64,000 nt of DNA from Candidatus Eisenbacteria bacterium (GCA_020847735.1 JADLBL010000008.1:62001-126000); one strand, 5' to 3'. Numbered from the stretch's first letter, positions 34,316 through 42,735 are shown. Notes: generated by a model not told the origin, from the letters alone. Program-made: numbers and translations.

Positions 34316-35073
34316 TACCAGTCCTCCCCGAAGGCGTCGCGGTACAGATCGCGAGCCTCGGCTGGCGAGAAGCCGAGCCCGAGCGGCTGGCCGTCCCGGC
34401 GCAGCTCGAAATGCACCTCACCCCATCCGTCAGGTCGATAAGCGTGGCTCGTTCCGGAGGCTCCGCTCATGCCGATGACCTCACCCTCATGCACTCGCGT
34501 GCCTGGCTTGAGGTCGGCGCGAACGGAATCCAGATGGGAGTAGCTGGCCGTGTAGAGGTGGCCATCGCGCACCCCCAGGTTGAGAGTGATGCGACGCCCG
34601 TGCAGCGCCCTCAAGACTTCGGGCGGCGTGTTCCCCAGCTCGCGGCACTCACGGAGCAGGGCGTTGCGCTGTACCTCAGGTAGCACGGGCTCGTTCTCGA
34701 TCGTGAGTACGGTCGCATCCTCAGCCGCGTGGACAGGCGTTCCGCGCAGGCACCGGAAGTCGACTCCTTCATGAACGCCGCCGCGGTAGGCACGAGCAGC
34801 GCCGGGAAGCCGATCTGGTGACGTCGGCACGACGACGCCGTCGATGGGTTCCGCAAGTTCGGGCAGGTCCACCGGTATCTCGACCGCGGGTTCCTGAGCA
34901 GCATCGCGAACCACGAGATCACAGTCATCGACCGGCGTGGTCGCGATCGGGCGCGTGCGCTGCATCGCAACTCGCAAGGCAGCCCCCTGGACGCCGACAC
35001 TCAGGACGAACAGCAGCAACGCCGCGTGCGAGCGCACGAAGCTGGGCGTGAGCCGGAGGAGGTCAACGAACAT
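34315..35073 (-). CDS. M23/LytM-like cell-wall peptidase domain protein
   Basis: 252 aa. ATG at 35073 overlaps the SH3-gene end by 11 bp. An N-terminal hydrophobic anchor (ALLLFVLSVGVQGAAL) places the domain outside the membrane. Zinc-site motifs: GGVHEGVDF (first His and Asp) and GEVHFELRRDGQP (second zinc His), with YSHLDS between. In the usual HxH the first His is catalytic; here it is Glu (EVH), so activity may be changed or lost. In transfer operons such enzymes open the murein for the channel; paired here with an SH3 protein. Confidence 0.75.
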   Translation of the reverse strand: MFVDLLRLTPSFVRSHAALLLFVLSVGVQGAALRVAMQRTRPIATTPVDDCDLVVRDAAQEPAVEIPVDLPELAEPIDGVVVPTSPDRLPGAARAYRGGVHEGVDFRCLRGTPVHAAEDATVLTIENEPVLPEVQRNALLRECRELGNTPPEVLRALHGRRITLNLGVRDGHLYTASYSHLDSVRADLKPGTRVHEGEVIGMSGASGTSHAYRPDGWGEVHFELRRDGQPLGLGFSPAEARDLYRDAFGEDW

Positions 35074-35917
35074 CGGCGAGCCCTCCCTCATCGACGGCCA
35101 TCCGACGTCCGTCGGCCAGAAGGGCGGTGCTGCGTCCGTCATCGCTCCGCTCATGGAGCACACGATCACCAGGTCGCAGCACGACGCGTGAGCTGCCCGC
35201 GCCGCCGACCATGAGGCGGCGAACGACAGCTGGCACCAGAATCGTGCTCGGCGCGCCACTAACGTAGGCACCGAAGACCCACCCCGTGGCTCCCGAGTTC
35301 GTGGCGATCGAGACCCATCCGTCTCGCTGTTCGCGAATCTCTACCGGCTGCCGATCCATCAGCTTGGTCACGACGGCGTAGCCCAGCCCCGGACCCGCAC
35401 GGAGGTTCACGTTGACTCCGCTGATAACGCCTCTTGGCGTGGATTCGCCGGGCGTCGGGCTCGCAGTCGTGTCCTGCCTCGGCTGAGCCACGATGTTCTC
35501 GAGAACCGAGGGGCGATCCCCGAGCCGATTGCCATAGCGCGCCCCGGCGTTGAGCGCGAGGGCTACCGCAATCCCAGCACAAACCAGCGCCATTCCGAAC
35601 GGCACCGGCGCGGTGAACATTCGAGGCACGGGGATTCGGATCTCGAGAGGCTGGGCCGGCGGCAAGTTGGGCGCTGGTGGCACGAACCTCGGAGCCACTG
35701 GACGCACCGGAACGGGCGCAGGAATGTCGGCCCGCGCCGGCGGTACCGCAGCCGGTTGAGCCGCAGCCGGTACGACAGGTGCGGGCGCCCCGGCCGCCTC
35801 CGGCCACCCGATTTCAGGCGCGAGTGGCAGCGGACCATCGGGCACGTTCTGGATAGCGCGGGCGACCTCGGGCCGCAGCCGGCCGTTGTCGTCAGTCAGG
35901 TCGGGGCCGATGGTCAC
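35063..35917 (-). CDS. Membrane protein with bacterial SH3 domain
   Basis: 284 aa. GTG at 35917 overlaps the E1-like stop. A Pro/Ala-rich N-terminal region is followed by a TM (FGMALVCAGIAVALALNA), then an SH3b domain (NVNLRAGPGLGYAVVTKLMD, RDGWVSIATNSGATGWVFGAYV). SH3b domains usually bind peptidoglycan, fitting the M23-like neighbour. No family name recognised for the whole protein. Confidence 0.7.
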   Translation of the reverse strand: MTIGPDLTDDNGRLRPEVARAIQNVPDGPLPLAPEIGWPEAAGAPAPVVPAAAQPAAVPPARADIPAPVPVRPVAPRFVPPAPNLPPAQPLEIRIPVPRMFTAPVPFGMALVCAGIAVALALNAGARYGNRLGDRPSVLENIVAQPRQDTTASPTPGESTPRGVISGVNVNLRAGPGLGYAVVTKLMDRQPVEIREQRDGWVSIATNSGATGWVFGAYVSGAPSTILVPAVVRRLMVGGAGSSRVVLRPGDRVLHERSDDGRSTALLADGRRMAVDEGGLADVR

Positions 35918-37041
35918 GAGCGCACCTCCGGAGACGAGCGGAAGCCGCACACAGGGCACGCGTCTTCGCGGATGACGCGCGCATGGACAACGTCCAGCGG
36001 TCGACGGAAGAGGTTCGAGTACTCCGCCTGCGGAGCGCTCGGGCCATGAAGGAGAGTGAAGCAGCCGTGTGCGAGCAGATCAGCTCGACTCCCCGCCGGG
36101 TCGAGCACGGCGAGCACGTGCGCCGCGACCACCGATGCGAGGTAAGTGATGTCCAGCCCCAGGCCTGGCTCGGCCGTGAGCCTGCTCATGTCGGCGCGCT
36201 GGTAGGCCTGCCGCCGCTCGTGTGGCCCCGCTGCCGGGGAGACGGTGGCCCTGAATCCGGTCGCGCAGTAGAGGCACGGCCCCTTGCCGGGACGCACGAC
36301 CAGCACCTCGCCAGCTCGTGCGAGCTCGTACGCGCCCGCGAAGACGCCGATCTTGCCGGTTCGAACGACTGACTCGTTGACCAGGAACTGCACGACCGGC
36401 GAGTCGGTTGTGGCCACGACGACGTCAGCGGGCTTGAGGAGGAGATCCAGTTGGCGGTCGTCGACCTTCTCGATGTCGACCGTCACGCCAAGGGCGTTGC
36501 AGCCGGCCATCGAGAGGTGCTCAGTCGTCGCGATGGCCTTTTCACGTCCGAGATCGGTGAGTCCACAGATGTGGCGCGTGAGATTGGCGGTGTCGAGAAC
36601 GTCGCGGTCGTAGACGCGATGAAGCCCGACACCCGCCTGGGCGAGCAGCAACCCAACTCCCGAGCCAAGCGACCCAGCGCCGACGTAGTGCGCCTCGAAG
36701 CTCGCCAGCCCATGCTCGGGGACCAGACCGCGGCGACGATCGTCGAGGTCGCCGACCCTGCCGAGCACGAGGAGAGAAGCAGGCGTCGGCAGGTCCTTCT
36801 CGAGCTCGATCTCGACCTCACCACCCTCGAGCGCGACTGAAAGGCGCGGGCCAAGGACGCGCGAGCCCGGATTCACCCATCCCACGCGACGGAATGCGGG
36901 ATTGGCCTGCTTGAAGCGCGACAGCACCTGAACGAGCGATTCCTGCGGGCGGTAGATTCCAAAGAGGGGTTGGCGCCTCCCCGCGGTAGCTGCGGCGGCC
37001 AGCACCTCCGGGATCACGGCCAAGCGGGTCTGGGTGGGCAT
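35914..37041 (-). CDS. E1-like ThiF/MoeB/HesA adenylating enzyme
   Basis: 375 aa. ATG at 37041 with GGGAGGAATGAC upstream, 1 bp after the JAB gene stop. The nucleotide-binding loop VGAGSLGSGVGLLLAQAGVG (about residue 118) and the segment DVLDTANLTRH are E1/ThiF hallmarks; VVATTDSPVVQFLVNE gives the later active-site strand. A zinc site is suggested by CLYC and CPVC. An extra N-terminal domain of about 110 residues precedes the fold. Role: ATP-dependent adenylation of a ubiquitin-like partner for the E2-like protein. No Ubl gene is certain nearby. Confidence 0.85.
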   Translation of the reverse strand: MPTQTRLAVIPEVLAAAATAGRRQPLFGIYRPQESLVQVLSRFKQANPAFRRVGWVNPGSRVLGPRLSVALEGGEVEIELEKDLPTPASLLVLGRVGDLDDRRRGLVPEHGLASFEAHYVGAGSLGSGVGLLLAQAGVGLHRVYDRDVLDTANLTRHICGLTDLGREKAIATTEHLSMAGCNALGVTVDIEKVDDRQLDLLLKPADVVVATTDSPVVQFLVNESVVRTGKIGVFAGAYELARAGEVLVVRPGKGPCLYCATGFRATVSPAAGPHERRQAYQRADMSRLTAEPGLGLDITYLASVVAAHVLAVLDPAGSRADLLAHGCFTLLHGPSAPQAEYSNLFRRPLDVVHARVIREDACPVCGFRSSPEVRS

Positions 37042-37042
37042 G

Positions 37043-37561
37043 TCATTCCTCCCTCGCACTCGCGGTCGGCCCGCCGAGTGCTTCGAGGATGAGCGGGTCG
37101 TCGTCAGGCACGACTTTGAACGGAATCTCACGGAAGTCGGGCGCGTCCCGGTGCATCAGGTATGCACGCACGCACACCTCGCCGTCGCGCACGATGGCGA
37201 TCGGGAAGACCGCCTGGACGAGGTCCCAGCCCGCGTCGGTGACGATGTGGCGCGCGGTCGCGTGATCCACCGCGCTGGGCGAGTCGAAGTGGCCGGGGTG
37301 TCGGTGCCATGCGCCGACGAACGTGCAGCCGAAGTTCTCGTAGGCGTGGTCGAGCAACGCTTGCTGATACTCGACGTCCGGACTGAAGCGTGCCCGGGCC
37401 CTCACCGCCTTCGGACCACCGGGAATCGTGAAGGGTGCCACCAGCGCACCGCCGATCACGCGGCCGGGCAGCAGCCCACCGGTTTCGACGCCCGGGAAGG
37501 CGAAGATGCTCGATTCGATCTGCTGGAATCCGCGCTTGGCCGTCACGAACCGGGCGATCAT
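37043..37561 (-). CDS. JAB/MPN (JAMM) metallopeptidase
   Basis: 172 aa. ATG at 37561 overlaps the E2-like stop (ATGA). The JAMM site is complete: Glu in PGVETGG, then HRHPGHFDSPSAVD (HxHP x6 SxxD). JAMM proteins next to E1/E2 pairs remove or process ubiquitin-like tags, or cut a precursor at its C-terminus. Its coupling to E2 and E1 makes that role likely here. Confidence 0.88.
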   Translation of the reverse strand: MIARFVTAKRGFQQIESSIFAFPGVETGGLLPGRVIGGALVAPFTIPGGPKAVRARARFSPDVEYQQALLDHAYENFGCTFVGAWHRHPGHFDSPSAVDHATARHIVTDAGWDLVQAVFPIAIVRDGEVCVRAYLMHRDAPDFREIPFKVVPDDDPLILEALGGPTASAREE

Positions 37562-37938
37562 CGGGACCACTCCCCGGTTCGCCGCCAGGTCTGGTAGTGA
37601 CGAAGCCAGTCGGTCGCGTTCGCGATCGTCTGCACGACCGTGTCCCGGTCCGGGTTCCAGCGATTGAGATAGACGCAGAGCGAGCCGTCGACGTACCGGT
37701 GCGGGCAGCCACCAACGAGCGCAGGTGATAGGACGTGCAGCTTCGGCGCCTCGTTCGGATAGCGATCGGGCAACTCGGCGGAGACCTGATAGGTCCGGCC
37801 GCCACGAACACGCAGCCAGCCGCGCCATGCCAACCGACCACCTGGCAGCTTGAACAAACGGAACCCTGGGAAGTGCGCTCTCATGGCATGCAACTCCGCG
37901 CTCAGACGTGTGGCGCCTCGTTGGCTTGCGAACCACAT
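37558..37938 (-). CDS. E2-like ubiquitin-conjugating-fold protein
   Basis: 126 aa. ATG at 37938 follows GGAGGAG. The UBC-like core reads RTYQVSAELPDRYPNEAPKL (strands plus the YP...P turn), then CPHRYVDGSLCVYLNRW: the Cys in GSLCVY is at the place of the E2 catalytic Cys, after the HPN-like His. The last third is helical (TVVQTIANATDWLRHYQTW). This matches bacterial E2 proteins found with JAB and E1 genes. First gene of the coupled E2-JAB-E1 set. Confidence 0.85.
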   Translation of the reverse strand: MWFASQRGATRLSAELHAMRAHFPGFRLFKLPGGRLAWRGWLRVRGGRTYQVSAELPDRYPNEAPKLHVLSPALVGGCPHRYVDGSLCVYLNRWNPDRDTVVQTIANATDWLRHYQTWRRTGEWSR

Positions 37939-38118
37939 GTTCAGCTCCTCCTCCCTTGCTCACTTGCTGTCGATTTGGGGTTTGGGTCGCGCCTGCAGGA
38001 GGCGGGGGCGGTCGTCAATCGGGGAGCCTTCGTGCCAACGGGCACTCGCCGCCACTGCGCGAAGGAACCGTTGGTCTAGTGGACCCGCAGTCGCACGACC
38101 ACCCCGCTCCCACTCTTT

Positions 38119-38289
38119 CTAGGCCTTGCCGAACGTGTGCGGCGACAACTTCGTCGGCTTCACCGGCGTCGGCGCCAAGCCGGCCGCCTCGACTGGCTGC
38201 ACATCGCGGACGACGCCGTCGGGCGTCAGCTCGACTTCACGTGCGCCATCGTCGTTGCCGGCGCCGGGCTGCTCACGCGTGTCCCTCAT
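38119..38289 (-). CDS. 56-aa protein upstream of the E2-like gene
   Basis: ATG at 38289 with AAGGAGGAG 6-7 nt upstream; stop TAG at 38119. Sequence begins MRDTREQPGAGNDDGAREVE and ends KLSPHTFGKA. Acidic, Pro-rich, probably disordered; no C-terminal Gly-Gly, so it is not an obvious ubiquitin-like protein, but its place before E2-JAB-E1 makes it a candidate substrate or adaptor (inference). Confidence 0.55.
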   Translation of the reverse strand: MRDTREQPGAGNDDGAREVELTPDGVVRDVQPVEAAGLAPTPVKPTKLSPHTFGKA

Positions 38290-38347
38290 CTTCGTCTCCT
38301 CCTTTGATCTAGTGCCCCAAGAACCCTTGGGGCGGCGGAAGATGGCC

Positions 38348-38908
38348 CTAGGCCGTTCTCATGAACCTGGAGCCACAGCGGTTGCAGGTGGCGTCGAACT
38401 GGTCTGACGCCACGCGGACCTTCACCTCGCACTCGCACTGCCAGAGCCGGAGACGCGTGGTCTGCTTGGGTTGCTCAACGACCGAGAGCGCCGCATGCGG
38501 CAGAGGGCCGAGCGCATCGGCGATGGCGTTTAAACGACGGCCGAGTTCGGGCCCCGCCGTGGTCGCGGTTGGCGGTCCGACCAGCCCGCACGCGCGCGCC
38601 ACTGTGACGAACTTGCCGCGGTGCCCACAGTTGGTACCGACGGCGGCGTGCACGAGCTCGTGCAGAAGCACGTCGAGGATCCGCTCCGCGTTCACCAGCA
38701 CGGGTGAGACGAAGACGGCGGGGCGCCCGTCGGCTGCAGCCTGCTCGGGCCAGCACTGGCCGATTGATCGGCCCCGCCCACGGGCACCCTTCGGGAAGCC
38801 CATGGAGACCGAGACGGGAGGACACTCGACGCCGGCGTCGCGCAACAGGGGGCGGAGGTGCTCGCATGCCTCCAGGAGCCAGGCCTCGCGCGTGTCCATC
38901 GTCCTCAT
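38348..38908 (-). CDS. SprT-like zinc metallopeptidase
   Basis: 186 aa. ATG at 38908 after GGGAGCGAGAGC. Active-site helix LHELVHAAVGTNCGHRGKF (HExxH plus a third His), and a C-terminal zinc ribbon (CECEV ... CNRCG). SprT/Spartan proteins cut DNA-protein crosslinks; element-borne copies may act on replication or transfer intermediates. Shine-Dalgarno and position suggest it starts the next part of the operon after the hairpin at 38965. Confidence 0.8.
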   Translation of the reverse strand: MRTMDTREAWLLEACEHLRPLLRDAGVECPPVSVSMGFPKGARGRGRSIGQCWPEQAAADGRPAVFVSPVLVNAERILDVLLHELVHAAVGTNCGHRGKFVTVARACGLVGPPTATTAGPELGRRLNAIADALGPLPHAALSVVEQPKQTTRLRLWQCECEVKVRVASDQFDATCNRCGSRFMRTA

Positions 38909-38964
38909 GCTCTCGCTCCCTTCGTGCTGCGCCGAGAACTCGGCGAAGGGCGAACAACAAGAAC

Positions 38965-38991
38965 GCCCTTCCGCCGTACTGGCGAAAGGGC
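38965..38991 (-). terminator. Hairpin with T-rich tail after the 72-aa gene
   Basis: GCCCTTCCGCC-GTACT-GGCGAAAGGGC, 10 of 11 arm bases pair; on the minus strand it is followed by GTTCTTGTTGTT. A fair intrinsic terminator between the genes at 39059 and 38908. Confidence 0.5.
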
Positions 38992-39058
38992 TGGGGCCCG
39001 TGAGGGCGCGCGCCTCTTCTACAAGGTGTCGCTGATCTTCCCCGGCTCGCGAAGCCGG

Positions 39059-39277
39059 TCAGTTCGCGCTCGGACCTCCCATTCGCCTAAGTGCGCTCAG
39101 CAGCGCTTGGATCTGGATGACACATCGTCGCCCCTGCCGTCGGATGACGATCTCGCCGTTGCGAAACGCCTCCGCCACCTTCTGATCGTCCGAGTTCCTC
39201 ACCACGAGGCGATCCCCAGCCGGGAAGAACCGAGCAGCGTCGCCGCGAACATGCTCATCGCCGTTGTCGCGCCCCAT
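39059..39277 (-). CDS. 72-aa protein, unrecognised
   Basis: ATG at 39277 with GGGGGAGGTCGAC upstream; an upstream ATG at 39304 is less likely. Strand-like segments (RLVVRNSDD, EIVIRRQGRRCVIQI) and a helix (QALLSALRRM) end in GGPSAN. The Gly-Gly four residues from the end resembles a processable ubiquitin-like tail, but the fold cannot be assigned from sequence alone. Confidence 0.5.
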   Translation of the reverse strand: MGRDNGDEHVRGDAARFFPAGDRLVVRNSDDQKVAEAFRNGEIVIRRQGRRCVIQIQALLSALRRMGGPSAN

Positions 39278-39785
39278 GTCGACCTCCCCCGTGCCGAGTT
39301 GCACCTAAGTGATGCCAGGGGGCCGAAGACCCGCGGGAAGTCGCCTGCCGCGTCTCGGTTCGTCGCACTCAGGACTCATTCTGTAGCGAGTCCTCGCACC
39401 CCCCAGCGATCGAGAGCAAGGTCGCTCTCGAATGCCGACCAGCCGACGGGATGCGAAGCGGTTGCGGGGTTTCGTGGCCAGATCAGCCTCGGCCCCAGAA
39501 CAACCGGGTCATCTGCTCAACCGCTTCGAGAAGCAGCTCTACCGTCTGCCATCCCACCTTCGTCGGGCCGCGGGAGCCGCCTGTGTGGCCTGTCGCTTCA
39601 ACCTCGCGCCCCTGCCGCCCGACAGCCAAAATGGTGCCAGTTGCGGCGGGGGCGGTCAACCTCTATTTTATTGAGCTGCAATCAGTTGCGGGTATATTGC
39701 GGTCAAATATTTCGACGTCGCCTCAAGCTGATTCACTACTTTGGTGCAGGTTCGGCGAAGTTCCGTCAGACATTCACTCGATGTT
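39278..39785. other. 508-bp gap with an AT-rich patch
   Basis: No supported gene on either strand. About 39660-39730 is much more AT-rich than its surroundings. On the minus strand it contains TTGACC near 39700 and an AATAAAAT stretch downstream of it, a possible promoter for the genes reading toward 39277. Confidence 0.45.
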
Positions 39786-40313
39786 TCAGCCGGATCTGGG
39801 AGTCATCGGCCCAATGTTCACCAATGGTTCCAAGAACTCCCTTGGCTGGCGAGCATTGAAGACCTGCTTCCACGCTTCGGGAAGTCGAGGTGCAAGATGT
39901 TCCCAAACACCAGCCATGAGTTGAACGAAGGGCTCATCCATGCCAGCTCGCCTGGGGCACACGCCCGACACGCTGAACGTGATTGAGTCAGCAGCAAACA
40001 CCGGGACCATCGGGTAGGTCCTGCAGTCGACTGGCCGATGGGGATGAATCGCGCACCGTCGACTCTGAAAGAACGGACAGTGCTGACACCCCGCAATGCC
40101 CTTCACCTCTTCCAACGACACTCTCATGCCGGCGTGCTCGAGCCGCTGCACGATGAACTCGGCCTCGAACGGAAGGAGCGTCACCTGTTCTGGCCCGACC
40201 TCGCAGGGCGCATCTGCACAGTCCGTGCAGATCTTGAGTTCACCGCGCGGGTGGGCAGTCTCGGCGTAGATTCGTTCCAAGTGCGAGAACCATGCGCTCT
40301 GATTGTCTTCCAT
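39786..40313 (-). CDS. YkgJ-family cysteine-cluster protein
   Basis: 175 aa. Cys motif pattern of the YkgJ/zinc- or Fe-S-cluster family: CTDCADAPC, AGCQHCPFF, RRCAIH, RPVDCRTYP, VCPRR. Function unknown; the cluster is thought to bind metal. It lies 11 bp after the unrecognised gene at 40325-40996 on the same strand. Confidence 0.8.
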   Translation of the reverse strand: MEDNQSAWFSHLERIYAETAHPRGELKICTDCADAPCEVGPEQVTLLPFEAEFIVQRLEHAGMRVSLEEVKGIAGCQHCPFFQSRRCAIHPHRPVDCRTYPMVPVFAADSITFSVSGVCPRRAGMDEPFVQLMAGVWEHLAPRLPEAWKQVFNARQPREFLEPLVNIGPMTPRSG

Positions 40314-40324
40314 GGCTCCTCCGC

Positions 40325-40996
40325 TCAGCCCTTCCGCCCAACACGAGCCTTCTTGGCCGTTCGCTTCTTCGCATTCTTGGCAGACGAGGTCCGCCTGCCA
40401 GCTGAATCGCCCTTCTTCGTTGAGGGCAGTGTTGCCTTGGGGGTGCGGAAACCGAGCTCCGATACGAGCTCAAGGTAAGGACGTTCCTCCTCAACGGTCT
40501 TGGAGTTCAACTCGTAGGCGCCCGTCGTGGTCTCCTGAAAGTAGCCCTTGATGTCATTGATCGGCTTACTCCGCAAGTCGATCCGCTTGAGCACCTCATC
40601 CTCCGGGAGACTCACCTTGCCTGAGCACACCCTGACCGCGTGCTCCAGCGGAAACTGGTCGTCCATGTCTGCGAGTTCGGAAATGGCAAGCACGATCCGC
40701 GCGTCAGTCCGGTCGAGGATCAGAGTCGGAGCGGTGTAGTCCTCATGCAGCAGGTAGCGCTTGCCTGACTTGCCGCCTTTGAGCCCGAAATAGTTCTGTC
40801 GAAGGAAGACGGCACAGGCATCATCGATCACCTCTCGGTCGGGGCTTTCCTTCGCCCCGAAGTGCCGAGACAGCTCTTCGCTGATCTGGCGCTTCGTGAG
40901 GCCATGCCCGGCCTGCGGGCCGCGAACATCTGACTTGCGGCCCTGCACATTGTCGTGTGCCACAACGTAGAGAATCTTCGCGAAGTCGGCTCTCAC
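40325..40996 (-). CDS. Unrecognised protein with basic C-terminal tail
   Basis: 223 aa from GTG at 40996, chosen because AGGGGGC lies 6 nt upstream; earlier in-frame starts lack support. N-terminal half may be winged-helix-like (GLTKRQISEELSRHFGAKES). The last 30 residues are Lys/Arg-rich (AKNAKKRTAKKARVGRKG), suggesting DNA or RNA binding. It may share an operon with the YkgJ-like gene; no family named. Confidence 0.5.
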   Translation of the reverse strand: MRADFAKILYVVAHDNVQGRKSDVRGPQAGHGLTKRQISEELSRHFGAKESPDREVIDDACAVFLRQNYFGLKGGKSGKRYLLHEDYTAPTLILDRTDARIVLAISELADMDDQFPLEHAVRVCSGKVSLPEDEVLKRIDLRSKPINDIKGYFQETTTGAYELNSKTVEEERPYLELVSELGFRTPKATLPSTKKGDSAGRRTSSAKNAKKRTAKKARVGRKG

Positions 40997-41346
40997 GTCA
41001 TGCCCCCTGGTGGATACGGCGGCTCTCGTGGCTGGGGTGGACGCCACCGAAGGATCTTTGAGGTGCACTTCTCGGGCGGATCTCAGAGGTTCACGGCAAT
41101 GCTCCGCGGCCCCGCATGGTCTCGCTCCGAATTTCGTCTCTTGACGGAGTCTCGCCCCCCCGCCTTCAAAGCAGACCGGGAAGGCCGTGTATTCTAGAAC
41201 ATGAAGTTGAGCGACAACAGTCGGCTCCGCGACCCTGTATCGTGGCCCGCGACCAGCCTTGCCCTGTTGACTTGGGGCCCTGGTGTCGGGAGGTGCTGGG
41301 CCCAGCTCAGGTTGCATCTCTCCACGTCGTCAAGGAAGGAGCACCG
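40997..41346. other. 350-bp divergent intergenic region
   Basis: Between the minus-strand gene starting at 40996 and the plus-strand AbiTii gene at 41347; presumably holds both promoters. I see no supported gene or RNA. Confidence 0.4.
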
Positions 41347-42246
41347 ATGGCTTCGATCGTCCTTGAACTTCAGCAGGATGCGCTCGACCGCACCGTCCGC
41401 GTCTCCGACCTGCTGCGGAAAGCGCTCGTCGTCGCTCGAAAGCTCGGACTCACTGAGATTCAAGGGTGGCTTGAGCACGAACTCAATGGCTACGCCGCAT
41501 CCGAGCAGTGTCCCCAGTACCGCGAGGTCACGGGCCGTGTGATGGGATGGAACCCATATCGGGGGTGGATTCCCGTCGGCTTCAACGACGCCGAGGACCA
41601 GAAGCGACTCTCGGCTCGGAAGTGTGGGCAATCGATCGCAGAGCTCGAATCGCTCGTTACCGACTCAGGTAGAGATTCGGGCTACCACATGCCCTTCCCC
41701 GTGGACCAGACGCTCCGCCTCAGTTCCGGCCTCGAGTTGCGCACGCAACTCAGCCTCTTCACGCAGCGGTCAGCCCTCGTCGGGATCATCGACTCGGTGC
41801 GAAACACGGTCCTCGATTGGGCGCTGAAGCTCGAAGAAGGCGGTGTCTTGGGTGAGGGGCTGACCTTCTCTCCAACTGAGAAGGCAGCAGCGGCGACTGC
41901 AACGCACAATGTGACCAACTTCTACGGAGCTGTCTCCGGAGTGCAGGTTCAGCAGGCGGGGAGCAACGCGATTCAGCTCTCGACTACCCTGCCCGATCCC
42001 GAGGCTTTGGGAGCGTTCTTAGAGCAGATCCGAGCGGAGACACCAAAGCTGGGACTCAGCACCGAGTTGCAGGCCGAACTCGTAGCCGAAGCGGACACTC
42101 TCGAGATTCAGGCTCGCTCGCCTCGCCCAAAGCCGACAATCATCAAGGAGAGCCTGCGTTCGGTTCGCACGATCCTCGAAGGCGCAGCCGGTGGGGCTGC
42201 GGGGCAGGCTCTGCTCGTGGGCCTGACGAAGCTACTCGGGGGCTGA
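41347..42246 (+). CDS. AbiTii-domain protein
   Basis: 299 aa. ATG at 41347 with AAGGAGCACCG. The AbiTii domain covers about residues 1-100 (SIVLELQQDALDRTVRVSDL, LLRKALVVARKLGL, LEHELNGY). The middle contains NFYGAVSGVQVQQAGSNAIQ, a short repeat-rich linker, and the C-terminus a Gly/Ala-rich helix (EGAAGGAAGQALLVGL) that could sit in or on a membrane. AbiTii domains are linked to abortive-infection-like defence; the mechanism here is unknown. Confidence 0.8.
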   Translation: MASIVLELQQDALDRTVRVSDLLRKALVVARKLGLTEIQGWLEHELNGYAASEQCPQYREVTGRVMGWNPYRGWIPVGFNDAEDQKRLSARKCGQSIAELESLVTDSGRDSGYHMPFPVDQTLRLSSGLELRTQLSLFTQRSALVGIIDSVRNTVLDWALKLEEGGVLGEGLTFSPTEKAAAATATHNVTNFYGAVSGVQVQQAGSNAIQLSTTLPDPEALGAFLEQIRAETPKLGLSTELQAELVAEADTLEIQARSPRPKPTIIKESLRSVRTILEGAAGGAAGQALLVGLTKLLGG

Positions 42247-42277
42247 GCGACTTCTGCGCAGCCTGGACAGGTGAAAG

Positions 42278-42303
42278 GAGGCCGTCCATTGCCGGACGGC
42301 CTC
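42278..42303. terminator. Hairpin between convergent genes
   Basis: GAGGCCGTCC-ATTGCC-GGACGGCCTC, perfect 10-bp arms, between the AbiTii stop (42246) and the DUF932 remnant (42317). An A-run follows on the plus strand rather than a U-run, so it is a plausible but atypical bidirectional terminator. Confidence 0.45.
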
Positions 42304-42316
42304 GCGAAAAAACGGT

Positions 42317-42733
42317 TCAGTTGAGCGCAAGCTCTCTGCGGAACATCGCCGACAACCGCAGGCTCCCCTCCATCTGCGCGTGCGGCGCGTTGGCCTTCTG
42401 CACCTCCGTGAAGGCGTTGAAGAGCGACCAGGCCGTCCTCGGCGCGAACTCCGGGTGCGGAGGCTCCTCCCAGGCCTCGATCACCTTGGGGAGTCGCGAG
42501 GCTGGCAGGACGCGCGCGCGGATCGCCTCGACCATGATGTGATGCGCGTGAGCCTGCGGGAGATCGAGGGCCTTCATCGCCGCGATCTCCGCGTCCATGC
42601 GCTCCCGCATGGACGAGACCTGCCCGAGCATCCGGTAGATCAGGTCCGGCAGGTCGCGGAACACGTTGATCGTGTGTTTCCGGCTCATGGACACCTCACC
42701 TGAGAAGGCGAGGTTGTCGCAGACGAAGCAGCG
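42317..42733 (-). pseudogene. DUF932 gene, 3' (C-terminal) half
   Basis: Encodes CFVCDNLAFSGEVSMSRKHT then a helical region and APRTAWSLFNAFTEVQKA, the C-terminal half of a DUF932 protein. Joined to 51988-52300, with one copy of AGCG removed, it gives an open 241-codon frame (GSR + CFVCDN), so the gene was intact before the 42734-51987 insertion. A separate start at 42688 (with a Shine-Dalgarno) could still make a shorter protein. Confidence 0.9.
42730..42733. repeat. Target-site duplication AGCG (left)
   Basis: Matches AGCG at 51988-51991; the two copies flank the RIT element. Confidence 0.75.
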
Positions 42734-42735
42734 AC

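Noticed and set aside
38060-38115. tRNA-like string with GGTCTAGTGG (D-loop-like)
   Set aside because: No acceptor-stem pairing, anticodon arm or T-arm (GGTTCGA) follows; the match is limited to about 10 bases.
37043-38289. PRTRC cassette
   Set aside because: PRTRC has ThiF and JAB-like proteins but also a ParB-related and a short PRTRC-C protein; I see neither, and here there is an E2-like protein.
39432-39674. 80-codon plus-strand frame in the 508-bp gap
   Set aside because: No Shine-Dalgarno, no recognisable motif, and it lies in a region with promoter-like AT-rich sequence.
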